Positions 27,389 to 36,843 of a stretch of DNA of 64,000 bases are shown one piece after another; position 1 is the stretch's first letter; each line of letters starts with the position of its first letter. The stretch covers positions 186,001 through 250,000 of the forward strand of contig NZ_AULD01000006.1 in NCBI RefSeq assembly GCF_000425105.1, written 5' to 3'. The notes below the pieces were generated by a model that saw nothing but the letters and a program-made list of their open reading frames with translations, made no database searches and was not told the origin of the DNA. The position numbers were made by a program, and so were the translations under genes. The DNA comes from Agrococcus lahaulensis DSM 17612. GTDB lineage: Bacteria; Actinomycetota; Actinomycetes; Actinomycetales; Microbacteriaceae.

Positions 27389-27450
27389 GTGCGCGCATCC
27401 CACATGCGCTTCATAGCCCGCGTGCGGCACGATGGTGCTGGAGATCCGCG

Positions 27451-27963
27451 ATGGCAGCGCAAGTGGTGGTGCTCAACGCGACGCTCGAGCCCATCGGCGT
27501 CGCCTCGCTGCAGCGCGCGGTCGCGTTCCTCGTCAAGGAGCGCGCGCAGATCATGCTCGCGGCCGACGGCATGATCCGGTCGAACTCGATCGAGCTCCCC
27601 GTGCCGCGCGTCGTGGTCTTCAACGACTACGTGCGGATCCCGCACACGCGCCTCTACGACAAGATGCCGTGGAGCCGGCGCGGCGTGCTCGACCGCGACC
27701 GGCGCCGATGCGCCTACTGCGAGGCGCCGGGCGCGACGATCGACCACATCCACCCCGCCTCGCGCGGCGGCGAGTCGTCCTGGCTCAACACCATCACGGC
27801 GTGCGTCGCCTGCAACGGGGCGAAGGGCGACCGCACCCCCGGCGAGGCCGGCATGCCGCTGCGCTTCGAGCCGCGCGTCGTGTGGCGCCGCGAGGTCATG
27901 ATGCTCGCCGTCGAGGCCACGGGCGTCGACCTCGCCGAGCTGGGCGTGCTGCCTCGGCCCTGA
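27451..27963 (+). CDS. HNH endonuclease (small, single-domain)
   Basis: 170-residue HNH nuclease-like protein. The N-terminus LNATLEPIGVASLQRAVAFLVKERA is that of a widespread actinobacterial/cyanobacterial HNH family; the nuclease core has a zinc-type pair RCAYC, the catalytic IDHIHPASRGG, WLNTITACVACN and KGDRTP. Role unknown, probably DNA processing or repair. The ATG at 27451 follows a CTGGAGA ribosome site. It stands alone, 98 nt before kgd. Confidence 0.9.
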   Translation: MAAQVVVLNATLEPIGVASLQRAVAFLVKERAQIMLAADGMIRSNSIELPVPRVVVFNDYVRIPHTRLYDKMPWSRRGVLDRDRRRCAYCEAPGATIDHIHPASRGGESSWLNTITACVACNGAKGDRTPGEAGMPLRFEPRVVWRREVMMLAVEATGVDLAELGVLPRP

Positions 27964-27989
27964 CGCGCTGAGCGCCCAGCGCGCGCCAC

Positions 27990-27995
27990 TATGCT
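27990..27995 (+). promoter_or_regulatory. Candidate -10 box of kgd (TATGCT)
   Basis: TATGCT fits the -10 consensus and would give a leader of about 60 nt. A -35 is not clear. Confidence 0.35.
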
Positions 27996-28061
27996 TGTCG
28001 GCAGTGTCGCCGCGGAGTGCCTGCGGCGTGCCCGCGAGAATCGGAAGAGGCGATCGATACC

Positions 28062-31000
28062 GTGTCCAGCCCTGCGGACGACAGCGATTTCGGAGCGAAC
28101 GAGTGGCTCGTCGAGGAGCAGTACCAGCTGTTCGTCAAGGACAGGAGCTCCGTCGCCCAGTCGTGGTGGCCCATCCTCGAGCGCTACGCGGCCCAGCGCT
28201 CGTCCGGCGAGGCTGAGACGAGCATGAGCGAGGCGCCCAAGGCGCCCGCGGCCGAGGCCCCGGCTGCACCCGCTCCTGCCGCGCCCGCCGCGCCCAAGCA
28301 GCCCGCGCCGCCGCGCCGGCCCGTGCGCGCCGAGTCGCGCACGCCGAAGCCCGTCGACTCGGGCGAGGCGCAGGCGACGCAGGACTCCTCGCGCGCCGAC
28401 GCGATGGGCCCGGCCGACACGCCGTCGCCGACGAAGGCCGAGGGCACGATCGTCGCGAAGACCACCCGCCAGGCCGCCCGCCCGATGCCCGTGCCCGCCG
28501 ACGCCCCGACCGCGAGCGACAAGCAGTCGGCGAAGGGCGAGGAGCGCAAGGCCGACGAGCCCGTCGTCACGACGCTCCGCGGCATGCCGAAGACGCTCGC
28601 CGCCAACATGGACAAGTCGCTCTCGGTGCCGACCGCCACGAGCGTGCGCACGGTGCCGGCGAAGCTCATGATCGACCAGCGCATCGTCATCAACAACCAC
28701 CTGCGCCGCACGCGCGGCGGCAAGGTGTCGTTCACGCACATCATCGGCTATGCGCTCGTGCAAGCGTTGAAGGCGTTCCCGAGCCAGAACGTCTACTACG
28801 ACGAGATCGACGGCAAGCCCGCGATGGTCGCGCCGCCGCACGTCAACCTCGGCATCGCGATCGACATCCCGAAGCCCGACGGCACGCGCGCGCTGCTCGT
28901 GCCGAGCATCAAGGGCTGCGAGTCGATGGACTTCTCGGAGTTCGTCGCCGCCTACGAGGCGCTCGTGAAGAAGGCGCGCGCGAACAAGCTCGACCCGGGC
29001 GACTTCGCGGGCACCACGATCTCGCTCACGAACCCGGGCGGCATCGGCACCGTGCACTCCGTGCCCCGCCTCATGCAGGGCCAGGGCTGCATCATCGGCG
29101 TCGGCGCGCTCGACTACCCCGCCGAGTTCATGGGCGCGAGCCCCGAGCGGCTCGCCGAGGCGGGCGTCGGCAAGACGGTCACCATGACCTCGACCTACGA
29201 CCACCGCGTCATCCAGGGCGCGGGCTCCGGCGAGTTCCTGAAGATCGTGCACGGCCTGCTCGTCGGCGAGCAGGACTTCTACCGCGGCATCTTCGCCGAC
29301 CTGCGCATCCCGTACGAGCCCATCAAGTGGTCGACGGATGTGTCGGTGCGGGAGTCGGACGAGCTCTCGAAGCAGACGCGCGTCGCGCAGCTCATCAACC
29401 AGTTCCGCGTCCGCGGCCACCTGATGGCCGACATCGACCCGCTCGAGTACGTGCAGCGCACGCACCCGGATCTCGAGATCGAGCACCACGGCCTCTCGTT
29501 CTGGGACCTCGACCGCGAGTTCGTCACGGGCGGCTTCGGCGGCAAGCGCTCGGCGCTGCTGCGCGACATCCTCGGCGTGCTCCGCGACTCGTACTGCCGC
29601 ACGATCGGCGTCGAGTACATGCACATCCCCGACCCCGCGCAGCGCCAGTGGTTCCAGAGCCACCTCGAGGTGCCGTACGTCAAGCCGACGCACGACGAGC
29701 AGATGCGCATCCTGCGCAAGCTCAACGAGGCCGAGGCCTTCGAGACCTTCCTGCAGACCAAGTACGTCGGCCAGAAGCGCTTCTCGCTCGAGGGCGCCGA
29801 GTCGATGATCGCGTTCCTCGACTCCGTGCTCGCCGGCGCGGCCGCCGCGGGCCTCGACGAGGTCGCGATCGGCATGCCGCACCGCGGGCGCCTCAACGTG
29901 CTCACCTCGATCGCCGGCAAGACCTACGGCCAGGTGTTCCAGGAGTTCGAGGGCGCCGCGGTCTTCCAGGGCTCGGGCGACGTCAAGTACCACCTGGGCA
30001 ACCAGGGAGAGTTCACCGCCGCCGACGGCTCGACCGTGCCGGTGTACCTCGCGGCGAACCCCTCGCACCTCGAGGCGGTCAACGGCGTGCTCGAGGGCAT
30101 CGTGCGCGCGAAGCAGGACAGGCTCGGCAACGGCGAGCAGTCGGTGCTCCCGATCCTCGTGCACGGCGACGCGGCGAACGCCGGTCAGGGCGTCGTGTTC
30201 GAGACGCACCAGCTCTCGCAGCTGCGCGCGTACCAGACGGGCGGCACGGTCCACCTCGTCGTGAACAACCAGGTCGGCTTCACGACCCCGCCGACCGAGT
30301 CGCGCTCGTCCACCTACGCGACCGACATCGCCAAGGCCATCCACGCGCCGGTGCTGCACGTGAACGGCGACGACCCCGAGGCCGTCGTCCGCGTCGCGGA
30401 GCTCGCGTTCCAGTACCGCCAGGAGTTCAAGCGCGACATCGTCGTCGACCTCATCTGCTACCGCCGCCGCGGGCACAACGAGGGCGACGACCCCACCATG
30501 ACGCAGCCGCTCATGTACTCGCTCATCGAGGCGAAGCGCTCGGTGCGCACGCTCTACGCCGAGAACCTCGTCGGCCGCGGCGACATCACCGAGGAGGAGT
30601 ACCAGGAGGCGCAGGCCGACTTCCAGGCGAAGCTCGAGCAGGCGTTCATGGAGACCCACGCGGCCGCGACCGGCTCGATGCCGATCGTGACGCCGGCTGC
30701 CGCCCAGCAGGCCGCGGGTGAGCCGGAGTCGACCGGGGTGGACGCATCCGTCATCGCCGCGATCGGCGACGCGCACGGCAACGCGCCCGACGGCTTCGCG
30801 GTGCACCCGAAGGTCAAGCAGGTGCTCGACAAGCGCGTCAAGGCGAGCCGCGAGGGCGGCGTCGACTGGGCGTTCGGCGAGCTGCTCGCGCTCGGCTCGC
30901 TGCTGCTCGAGGGCACCCCCGTGCGCATGTCGGGCCAGGACACGCGGCGCGGCACGTTCGTGCAGCGCCACGCCGTCATGCACGACCGGAACAACGGCCA

Positions 31001-31880
31001 GGAGTGGCTGCCGCTCGCGAACCTCGGCCCGGAGCAGGCGCGGCTGTCGATCTACGACTCGCTGCTGAGCGAGTACGCGGCGATGGCCTTCGAGTACGGC
31101 TACTCCGTCGAGCGGCCCGACGCGCTCGTGCTGTGGGAGGCGCAGTTCGGCGACTTCGCCAACGGCGCGCAGATCGTGATCGACGAGTTCATCGCCTCGG
31201 CCGAGCAGAAGTGGAACCAGCACTCATCGCTCGTGCTGCTCCTGCCGCACGGCTACGAGGGCGCCGGTCCCGACCACTCGTCGGGCCGCATCGAGCGCTT
31301 CCTGCAGCTCGCGGCCGAGGACAACATGACGATCGCGCGGCCGTCGACGCCGGCGAACCACTTCCACCTGCTCCGCCGCCAGGCCTACGCCCGGCCGCGC
31401 CGCCCGCTCATCGTCTTCACGCCGAAGGCGATGCTGCGGCTCCGCGACGCGACGAGCGGTCTCGAGGACTTCACGAGCGGCAGCTTCCAGACGGTGATCG
31501 ACGATCAGCAGGTGCAGGACCCGGCCGCCGTCACGCGCGTGCTGCTGCACTCGGGCAAGATCCACTACGACCTGAAGGCCGAGGCCGCGAAGCGCGGCCG
31601 GAGCGACGTCGCCCTCGTGCGGGTCGAGCAGCTCTACCCGCTGCCGATCGACGAGATCAACGACGCGGTCGACCGCTACCCGAACGCGCAGCTCGTGTGG
31701 GTGCAGGAGGAGCCGCTCAACCAGGGCGCGTGGCCGTTCATGCACCTGGCGCTCCCCCGCCACCTGCACGGCCGCACGCTCAAGGTCGTCGGGCGCCCGG
31801 CATCCGCGAGCCCCGCGACCGGATCGGCGAAGCGCTCCTCGCAGGAGCTCGCCGCGATCCTGGAGTCCGCGCTGGGCTGA
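28062..31880 (+). CDS. kgd: Multifunctional 2-oxoglutarate metabolism enzyme (Kgd/OdhA type)
   Basis: 1272-residue fusion of E2o-like and E1o parts of the 2-oxoglutarate dehydrogenase system (TCA cycle). In order: a short helical N-terminus (GANEWLVEEQYQLF), an Ala/Pro-rich linker (about 45-170), an acyltransferase core (about 175-400, catalytic DHRVIQGAGSG), and the thiamine-diphosphate decarboxylase (about 420-1272), with IGMPHRGRLNVL and the cofactor segment from HGDAANAGQG to VVNNQVGF. There is no lipoyl domain, as in the corynebacterial and mycobacterial forms. GTG at 28062 is chosen because homology starts within 15 residues; an in-frame ATG at 28017 is less likely. OdhI/GarA-type control is expected from the family. 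Confidence 0.97.
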   Translation: MSSPADDSDFGANEWLVEEQYQLFVKDRSSVAQSWWPILERYAAQRSSGEAETSMSEAPKAPAAEAPAAPAPAAPAAPKQPAPPRRPVRAESRTPKPVDSGEAQATQDSSRADAMGPADTPSPTKAEGTIVAKTTRQAARPMPVPADAPTASDKQSAKGEERKADEPVVTTLRGMPKTLAANMDKSLSVPTATSVRTVPAKLMIDQRIVINNHLRRTRGGKVSFTHIIGYALVQALKAFPSQNVYYDEIDGKPAMVAPPHVNLGIAIDIPKPDGTRALLVPSIKGCESMDFSEFVAAYEALVKKARANKLDPGDFAGTTISLTNPGGIGTVHSVPRLMQGQGCIIGVGALDYPAEFMGASPERLAEAGVGKTVTMTSTYDHRVIQGAGSGEFLKIVHGLLVGEQDFYRGIFADLRIPYEPIKWSTDVSVRESDELSKQTRVAQLINQFRVRGHLMADIDPLEYVQRTHPDLEIEHHGLSFWDLDREFVTGGFGGKRSALLRDILGVLRDSYCRTIGVEYMHIPDPAQRQWFQSHLEVPYVKPTHDEQMRILRKLNEAEAFETFLQTKYVGQKRFSLEGAESMIAFLDSVLAGAAAAGLDEVAIGMPHRGRLNVLTSIAGKTYGQVFQEFEGAAVFQGSGDVKYHLGNQGEFTAADGSTVPVYLAANPSHLEAVNGVLEGIVRAKQDRLGNGEQSVLPILVHGDAANAGQGVVFETHQLSQLRAYQTGGTVHLVVNNQVGFTTPPTESRSSTYATDIAKAIHAPVLHVNGDDPEAVVRVAELAFQYRQEFKRDIVVDLICYRRRGHNEGDDPTMTQPLMYSLIEAKRSVRTLYAENLVGRGDITEEEYQEAQADFQAKLEQAFMETHAAATGSMPIVTPAAAQQAAGEPESTGVDASVIAAIGDAHGNAPDGFAVHPKVKQVLDKRVKASREGGVDWAFGELLALGSLLLEGTPVRMSGQDTRRGTFVQRHAVMHDRNNGQEWLPLANLGPEQARLSIYDSLLSEYAAMAFEYGYSVERPDALVLWEAQFGDFANGAQIVIDEFIASAEQKWNQHSSLVLLLPHGYEGAGPDHSSGRIERFLQLAAEDNMTIARPSTPANHFHLLRRQAYARPRRPLIVFTPKAMLRLRDATSGLEDFTSGSFQTVIDDQQVQDPAAVTRVLLHSGKIHYDLKAEAAKRGRSDVALVRVEQLYPLPIDEINDAVDRYPNAQLVWVQEEPLNQGAWPFMHLALPRHLHGRTLKVVGRPASASPATGSAKRSSQELAAILESALG

Positions 31881-31927
31881 CCCTTGGACTCGACGCCGGA
31901 GCGCTGAGCAACCGCTCAAGCCCACCC

Positions 31928-31965
31928 GCAGATCCCCGCACGGTTCCGTCCGTGCGGGGATCTGC
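31928..31965 (+). terminator. Intrinsic terminator of kgd
   Basis: GCAGATCCCCGCACGG and its perfect complement form a 16-bp stem around a 6-nt loop (TTCCGT), 47 nt after the kgd stop. No strong U-tract follows. It separates kgd from the polysaccharide locus. Confidence 0.8.
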
Positions 31966-31998
31966 GCTTGCCGCTCCCGAGATTCGCTCATACGTTGC

Positions 31999-32013
31999 GA
32001 TAACAGTGTTACC
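31999..32013. promoter_or_regulatory. Palindrome GATAACAGTGTTACC (candidate operator, left end of polysaccharide locus)
   Basis: TAACA-G-TGTTA is a perfect palindrome with GG/CC-like flanks, 45 nt before the first gene of the locus. A near match stands at 48575-48589 before the last gene. The spacing suits an operator; the regulator is unknown. Confidence 0.5.
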
Positions 32014-32057
32014 GCGCATCGGCGGGACACCTTCGACGGGGAAGCGGGTGATGTCGA

Positions 32058-33614
32058 GTGCAGCGAGTGATGGGCTCCGCGCAACCGAGCCTCGCGCCGC
32101 GCCGCCGCCCCTGGGCCACGAGCACTGCCGGCGCCGGTCCCGTCGCCTTCGAACTGCCGGGCGCGCGGTCGCCCCGCTCCACCTCGACGCTCGCTCGACG
32201 GCTGCGATGGGAGCGCCGCGCGCACGACCGGCTGCTCGTCACCGATCTGCTCGTCGTCCTCGGCGCGACCGCGATCGACGCGATCGCCGCGAGCTCCTTC
32301 GCGACGGAGCTCGCTCCCGTGCCGCCCGAGCGTCTCGTGGGCGCTCCGCTCCTGACCGCGGTGGTGTGGCTGGCCATGCTCGCGGCCACGCGCTCGCGCG
32401 ACGCGAGCGTGCTGGGCTCGGGGGTGCGCGAGTACCGTCGAGTCGCGCACGCGACCGGGCTGGCCTTCGCTCTGCTCGCGGCCGCGGCGCTCGTGGGCGA
32501 TTGGCCCGAGCTGCGCCTCCAGCTGCTCGTCGGGATCCCGATCGGCCTGCTCGCCCTGCTGATCGGGCGGTGGCAGTGGCGTCGCTGGCTCATCGCGCGG
32601 CGCAAGGAGGGCGAGTGGGCGTCGCGCACGATCCTGGTCGGCGAGCGCGACGAGATCGCGTACGTGCTCGAGCGGCTGAGTGCGGCCCGCGATCTGAGCT
32701 ACCACGTCGTCGGCGCCGCGGTGCGGGGCGACCCGGGCGAGCCGCTCGAGCTCGCCGGTCGGCGCGTTCCGGTGCTCTCCACGACCGCGAGCGTCGCCGA
32801 GAACGCCGAGCGCATGAGCGCCGACACCGTCATCCTCGCCGCGAGCACCGATGCCGATCCCGAATACCTCACCCGCTTGCGGCGGCAGCTCGAGGGCACG
32901 TGCGCGGAGCTGGTGCTGTTCTCCCGACTCACCGATGTCGCCGGACCGCGCATCTCGTTCCGGCCCATCGATGGCCTGCCGCTCATCCACGTGCGGATCC
33001 CGACCTTCGACGGGGGCAGGCACAGCCTGAAGCGCGCCCTCGACATCGGCGTCTCCGCGTGCGCGCTGCTCGTCGTCGGCATCGTCGCGGTGCCGATCGC
33101 GATCGCGATCAAGCTCGACTCCCCCGGCCCCGTGCTGTTCCGGCAGCAGCGCGTCGGGCGCGACGGGCAGAGCTTCGCGATGCTGAAGTTCCGCACGATG
33201 CACGTCGACGCCGAGGCCCGGCTCGAGGAGCTGCGCGCGCTCAACGAGGCGGCCGGCCCGCTCTTCAAGCTCAGGGACGACCCGCGGATCACGCGCGTCG
33301 GCGGATTCCTGCGGCGCCACTCGCTCGACGAGCTGCCGCAGTTCTGGAACGCGCTGCGCGGTGACATGAGCGTCGTCGGCCCGCGTCCCCCACTGCCGAA
33401 CGAGGCGACCGGCTACGACGAGGTGGTCAAGCGGCGGCTCTACCTCAAGCCCGGCATCACGGGGCTGTGGCAGATCAGCGGGCGCAGCGACCTCAGCTGG
33501 CAGGAGAGCGTGCGCCTCGACCTCCGCTACGTCGAGAACTGGTCAGTGATGGAGGACCTCATGATCATCGCGAAGACAGCCCGGCTCGTCGTCCATCCGG
33601 CGGGCGCGTACTGA
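32058..33614 (+). CDS. Polyprenyl phosphoglycosyl transferase (exopolysaccharide initiation)
   Basis: 518-residue WbaP/WcaJ-type enzyme that moves a sugar-1-phosphate from a nucleotide sugar to undecaprenyl phosphate, the first step of repeat-unit assembly. About four N-terminal membrane segments (residues 55-170), a central Rossmann-like CoA-binding-type region (about 190-300), a re-entrant helix near 335-355, then the catalytic domain with SPGPVLFRQQRVGRDGQSF, MLKFRTM, SLDELPQFWN, SVVGPRPPLP and KPGITGLWQISGRSDLSW. GTG at 32058 or ATG at 32070 could start it. It opens a three-gene forward operon; the next gene is 12 nt away. Confidence 0.95.
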   Translation: MQRVMGSAQPSLAPRRRPWATSTAGAGPVAFELPGARSPRSTSTLARRLRWERRAHDRLLVTDLLVVLGATAIDAIAASSFATELAPVPPERLVGAPLLTAVVWLAMLAATRSRDASVLGSGVREYRRVAHATGLAFALLAAAALVGDWPELRLQLLVGIPIGLLALLIGRWQWRRWLIARRKEGEWASRTILVGERDEIAYVLERLSAARDLSYHVVGAAVRGDPGEPLELAGRRVPVLSTTASVAENAERMSADTVILAASTDADPEYLTRLRRQLEGTCAELVLFSRLTDVAGPRISFRPIDGLPLIHVRIPTFDGGRHSLKRALDIGVSACALLVVGIVAVPIAIAIKLDSPGPVLFRQQRVGRDGQSFAMLKFRTMHVDAEARLEELRALNEAAGPLFKLRDDPRITRVGGFLRRHSLDELPQFWNALRGDMSVVGPRPPLPNEATGYDEVVKRRLYLKPGITGLWQISGRSDLSWQESVRLDLRYVENWSVMEDLMIIAKTARLVVHPAGAY

Positions 33615-33626
33615 GGAGCACCGGTC

Positions 33627-34445
33627 ATGCGAGTCCCTTCGTCGCGCCGCCCGCACGAGGAGCGCGCCTCGGCGCAAGGCCGCCCAGGCTCGGCGCCTCG
33701 CGCGCTCCCGGTGGTGCCGATCGGGTCGGAGGTCGTGCACCTCGCCAGTCGCACGGAGGCGCTCGCCGCGGTCGCGGCGTCGCGGCGTCCCGGTCGCCCG
33801 CTCGCGGTCGCATCGGTCAACCTCGATCACATCCACCAGTTCCCCACGGGCGTGGCGCGACCGGGCTCGGCCGTCGACTGGCTCAACCTGATCGACGGCG
33901 CTCCCGTTGCCAGCCAGGTGCGACGCATCACGGGCCACCCCTACCCCAAGCTGTCGGGCAGCGACCTCATCGGCGGGATACTCGACGACGCCGCGCGCCA
34001 GCGCCGCACCGTCGCGATCCTCGGTGGGTCGCCGGCGTGCGGCTCGGCGCTCGCCGAGCGCTTCCGCAGCGAGTGGCCGGAGGTCAACTACCTAGGGCAG
34101 TGGGCACCAGCCCGAGCGACGCTCTCGTCGCCCCTCGAGTGCCGGCGCATCGCGAGCGCGCTGCGCGTCGCGGGAGTCGACATCCTCATCGTCTGCCTCG
34201 GCAAGCCGCGCCAGGAGGCGTGGATCGCGGAGTATGGAGAGGAGACCGGAGCGGAGGTCCTGCTGGCCTTCGGCGCGGTCGTCGACTTCCTCGCGGGCAG
34301 GGTAGCCCGCGCCCCGGAGTGGGTCTCGGCGGCCGGCCTCGAGTGGGCGTGGCGCCTGCTGCTCGAGCCCCGGCGGCTCGCGAAGCGCTACCTCGTCCAA
34401 GCGCCTGCGGCATACGTCGCCGTGCGCCGGTCCCGAGCCGCGTGA
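33627..34445 (+). CDS. WecG/TagA/CpsF family glycosyltransferase
   Basis: 272-residue GT26 enzyme, which adds the second sugar (for example ManNAc-type) to a lipid-linked first sugar. The conserved region has SGSDLIGGILDDAA, VAILGGSP, ILIVCLGKPRQEAWI, and the C-terminal block GAVVDFLAGRVARAPEWV with EWAWRLLLEPRRLAKRY, which binds membrane-bound substrate in the family. About 35 extra N-terminal residues are Arg/Pro-rich. The GAGGAG overlapping the preceding TGA is the ribosome site. Confidence 0.93.
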   Translation: MRVPSSRRPHEERASAQGRPGSAPRALPVVPIGSEVVHLASRTEALAAVAASRRPGRPLAVASVNLDHIHQFPTGVARPGSAVDWLNLIDGAPVASQVRRITGHPYPKLSGSDLIGGILDDAARQRRTVAILGGSPACGSALAERFRSEWPEVNYLGQWAPARATLSSPLECRRIASALRVAGVDILIVCLGKPRQEAWIAEYGEETGAEVLLAFGAVVDFLAGRVARAPEWVSAAGLEWAWRLLLEPRRLAKRYLVQAPAAYVAVRRSRAA

Positions 34446-34455
34446 GCGCAGCGCG

Positions 34456-36273
34456 ATGACAGCAGTCCGAGCCAGCGCGACGAGCACCACGACGGTGACG
34501 ACGACCCCGGTGGCGCCGAGCAGGGTCGGCGAGTTCGTGCGCGAGGGCTCCGTCCAGGTGGCCGCGGTCGTCGTCACCTACAACAGCGGAGCGACGATCG
34601 ACGCGCTCATCGAATCTCTGCGCCCGGAGGCGGTCGACACGACGATGCGGGTCATCGTCGCCGATAACGCGTCGACGGACGACACGCTCGATCGCCTCGC
34701 CCGGCACGCTGACGTCGTGGTGATCTCGACTGGTGGCAACCTCGGCTATGCGGGCGGCATCAACGCCGCCGCCGCGGAGGCCGGCGCGTACGGAGCGCTC
34801 CTCGTCCTGAACCCTGACCTCCGTGTCGAGCGGGGAGCCGTGCAGGCGCTGCTCGACGCACTCCGACGCGACCCGAGCTCCGGCGCCGCGGTGCCCCGCA
34901 TCCTCGACCGTCACGGCAGGACCGCCGAGTCGCTCTTCTCCGAGCCGACGGCGCTGCGGGCGTGGTGCGATGCGGTGCTCGGGCCTCTCTGGCGGAATCG
35001 GCCGGGTGCCTTGACAGAGTGGATCCGGGACCCGCAGGCCTACGAGAGCCCCCGCTGCGTCGACTGGGCCACGGGAGCCGCGCTGCTCGTCTCGAGCGCC
35101 GCCGCCCGAGCGGTCGGCGAGTGGGACGAGCGGTTCTTCCTGTACTCGGAGGAGACCGACTACTGCCGCCGCATCCGTGACGCTGGGTTGCACATCCGGT
35201 ATCAGCCTGCCGCGATCGTGCACCACAGTCAGGGCGGCTCGGGGGCGTCCGAGCAGCTGGACGCTCTCCTCAACGTCAACCGCGTGCGCTACATGCGCAA
35301 GCACGCACCGCGGAGCGCAGCGTCCTACAGGATGGCGGTGACCGTGGGTGCGCTCCTGCGCGGTCGTCGCGCCTCGTCGCAGGCGACCGTGGCGCGGTAC
35401 CTCCGCGACGAGCGGCGGTGGGCGGAGCTCCCGCAGGGGACATGGCTGGGTTCGCGGGGGCGGACGTCAGCGGCGGTCGTCATCCCCGCCCACGACGAGG
35501 AACGCGTCATCTCGCGAACGCTGGGGCGCCTCAGCGAGCCCATCGCGCTCGGCGCGCTGGAGACCGTGGTCGTCTGCAACGGGTGCAGCGACCGGACGGC
35601 GGACCGCGCGCGCGAGATCGCCGGCGTGCGCGTGGTCGAGCTCTCCGAGCCCTCCAAGACCGGAGCTCTCAACGCCGGGGATGCCGAGGCATCAGCCTGG
35701 CCACGCGTCTACCTCGACGCGGACATCGAGTTCCCCTCGGCAGCCGTCCCGGCGCTGGTGCGCGCTCTCGGAGCCGACGGCGTCCTGGCGGCGCGTCCGC
35801 CCTTCGAGTACGACTCTCTCGGTGCGACCGCGCTGGTTCGGGCGTACTTCCGCGCTCGCGCGCGACTGCCGCACCTCGCTCAGTCCCTCTGGGGTGCGGG
35901 AACGTACGCCCTGAACGCGGCAGGGCATGGGCGACTCGGCCGCTTCCCCGAGGTCATCGCGGACGATGTCCACGTCGATCAGCTGTTCCGCGCGGAAGAG
36001 AAGCGGATCCCGCTGGCGCCTCCGGTGCGGGTGCGCACGCCGAGGCGGGCCGCCGATCTGCTGCGGGTGCTGGTGCGTACCCGACGAGGACCCGCGCAAC
36101 AAGGGCTGGACTCGGGCTGCGCTACAGCGCGCGCGCTCCTCAGATCCGTCCGAGGCCCGCAGAGCCTCTGGGACGCGAGCGTGTTCGCCTCGGTCACTCT
36201 GCTCGCGCGCAGTCGCGCGAGTGGCTCACGAGCGCGTGCGGCGCGATGGGAGCGAGACGACTCGTCCCGCTGA
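34456..36273 (+). CDS. Two-domain GT2-GT2 glycosyltransferase
   Basis: 605 residues holding two complete family-2 glycosyltransferase domains. Domain 1 (about residues 33-290) is rhamnosyltransferase-like: VAAVVVTYNSG, DNASTDDT, NLGYAGGIN, NPDLRV, and ERFFLYSEETDYCRR. Domain 2 (about 337-520): VVIPAHDEERVI, VVCNGCSDRTA, SKTGALNAG, and the metal motif YLDADIEF; its ADDVHVDQLF is the acceptor-side motif. A single protein could add two sugars in succession. It ends 14 nt from the convergent VanZ gene. The combination resembles a fusion of two usually separate genes. Confidence 0.9.
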   Translation: MTAVRASATSTTTVTTTPVAPSRVGEFVREGSVQVAAVVVTYNSGATIDALIESLRPEAVDTTMRVIVADNASTDDTLDRLARHADVVVISTGGNLGYAGGINAAAAEAGAYGALLVLNPDLRVERGAVQALLDALRRDPSSGAAVPRILDRHGRTAESLFSEPTALRAWCDAVLGPLWRNRPGALTEWIRDPQAYESPRCVDWATGAALLVSSAAARAVGEWDERFFLYSEETDYCRRIRDAGLHIRYQPAAIVHHSQGGSGASEQLDALLNVNRVRYMRKHAPRSAASYRMAVTVGALLRGRRASSQATVARYLRDERRWAELPQGTWLGSRGRTSAAVVIPAHDEERVISRTLGRLSEPIALGALETVVVCNGCSDRTADRAREIAGVRVVELSEPSKTGALNAGDAEASAWPRVYLDADIEFPSAAVPALVRALGADGVLAARPPFEYDSLGATALVRAYFRARARLPHLAQSLWGAGTYALNAAGHGRLGRFPEVIADDVHVDQLFRAEEKRIPLAPPVRVRTPRRAADLLRVLVRTRRGPAQQGLDSGCATARALLRSVRGPQSLWDASVFASVTLLARSRASGSRARAARWERDDSSR

Positions 36274-36287
36274 CCGCACGTGGATCG

Positions 36288-36755
36288 TCAGCGCGTCGGA
36301 TGCGCGTCCATCCTGGGTTGGTGACGAGCTCGAGCCCGATGAGTGAGCAAGCCCCACACGACCGCGGCTCCGATCGCGGCGCCCAGCACGTTGGCCGCGA
36401 TGTCGCGCAAGCTGGCTTCCCTGCTCGGCAGGGCGACCTGCAGCAGCTCCGCCGCGGCCGAGAGCCCGAGAGACAGAGCGATCCCTCGCCACCCGTTCCT
36501 GAGCACGACCGTGAGCAGTGCGCCGAGCGGGACGAACATGGCGACGTTGGCGAGGAACTCGATCCAGCCGTAGCCGAACCACCCAGTCCCGAGGCGGGCG
36601 CGCAGCCAGTCGCCCACAGCTAGCACGACGCTTCGGTAGTCCACCGGCAGCAACAGCACTGCGACGACACCCGCGAGGTAGGCACCGAGCGCGATCAGTG
36701 TCCATCCCGAGGGCGTCCCGGACTCATCCGGCACCGCTCCCGCGCGCCCGCTCAC
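36288..36755 (-). CDS. VanZ-like membrane protein
   Basis: 155-residue VanZ-family protein with four membrane segments (about residues 17-34, 57-77, 84-100, 119-137) and the family motif EFLANVAMFVPLGALL followed by SAAAELLQ and RDIAANVLGAAIG. VanZ proteins have no settled role beyond low-level teicoplanin resistance in enterococci; they often occur in polysaccharide loci. The GTG at 36755, with GGGAG 5 nt upstream, is preferred to longer versions that would add unconserved Arg-rich residues. It is the last gene of the reverse operon, 88 nt after its neighbour; that gap shows no clear signal. Confidence 0.85.
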   Translation of the reverse strand: MSGRAGAVPDESGTPSGWTLIALGAYLAGVVAVLLLPVDYRSVVLAVGDWLRARLGTGWFGYGWIEFLANVAMFVPLGALLTVVLRNGWRGIALSLGLSAAAELLQVALPSREASLRDIAANVLGAAIGAAVVWGLLTHRARARHQPRMDAHPTR

Positions 36756-36843
36756 ACAGCTCCCATGAGAACGGCGAGCGCTCCGTGCCGCATCGATGCC
36801 GCCGCGCCTAGCTCGGCTGCGAGATCTCCGCGCATCGCTGCAC

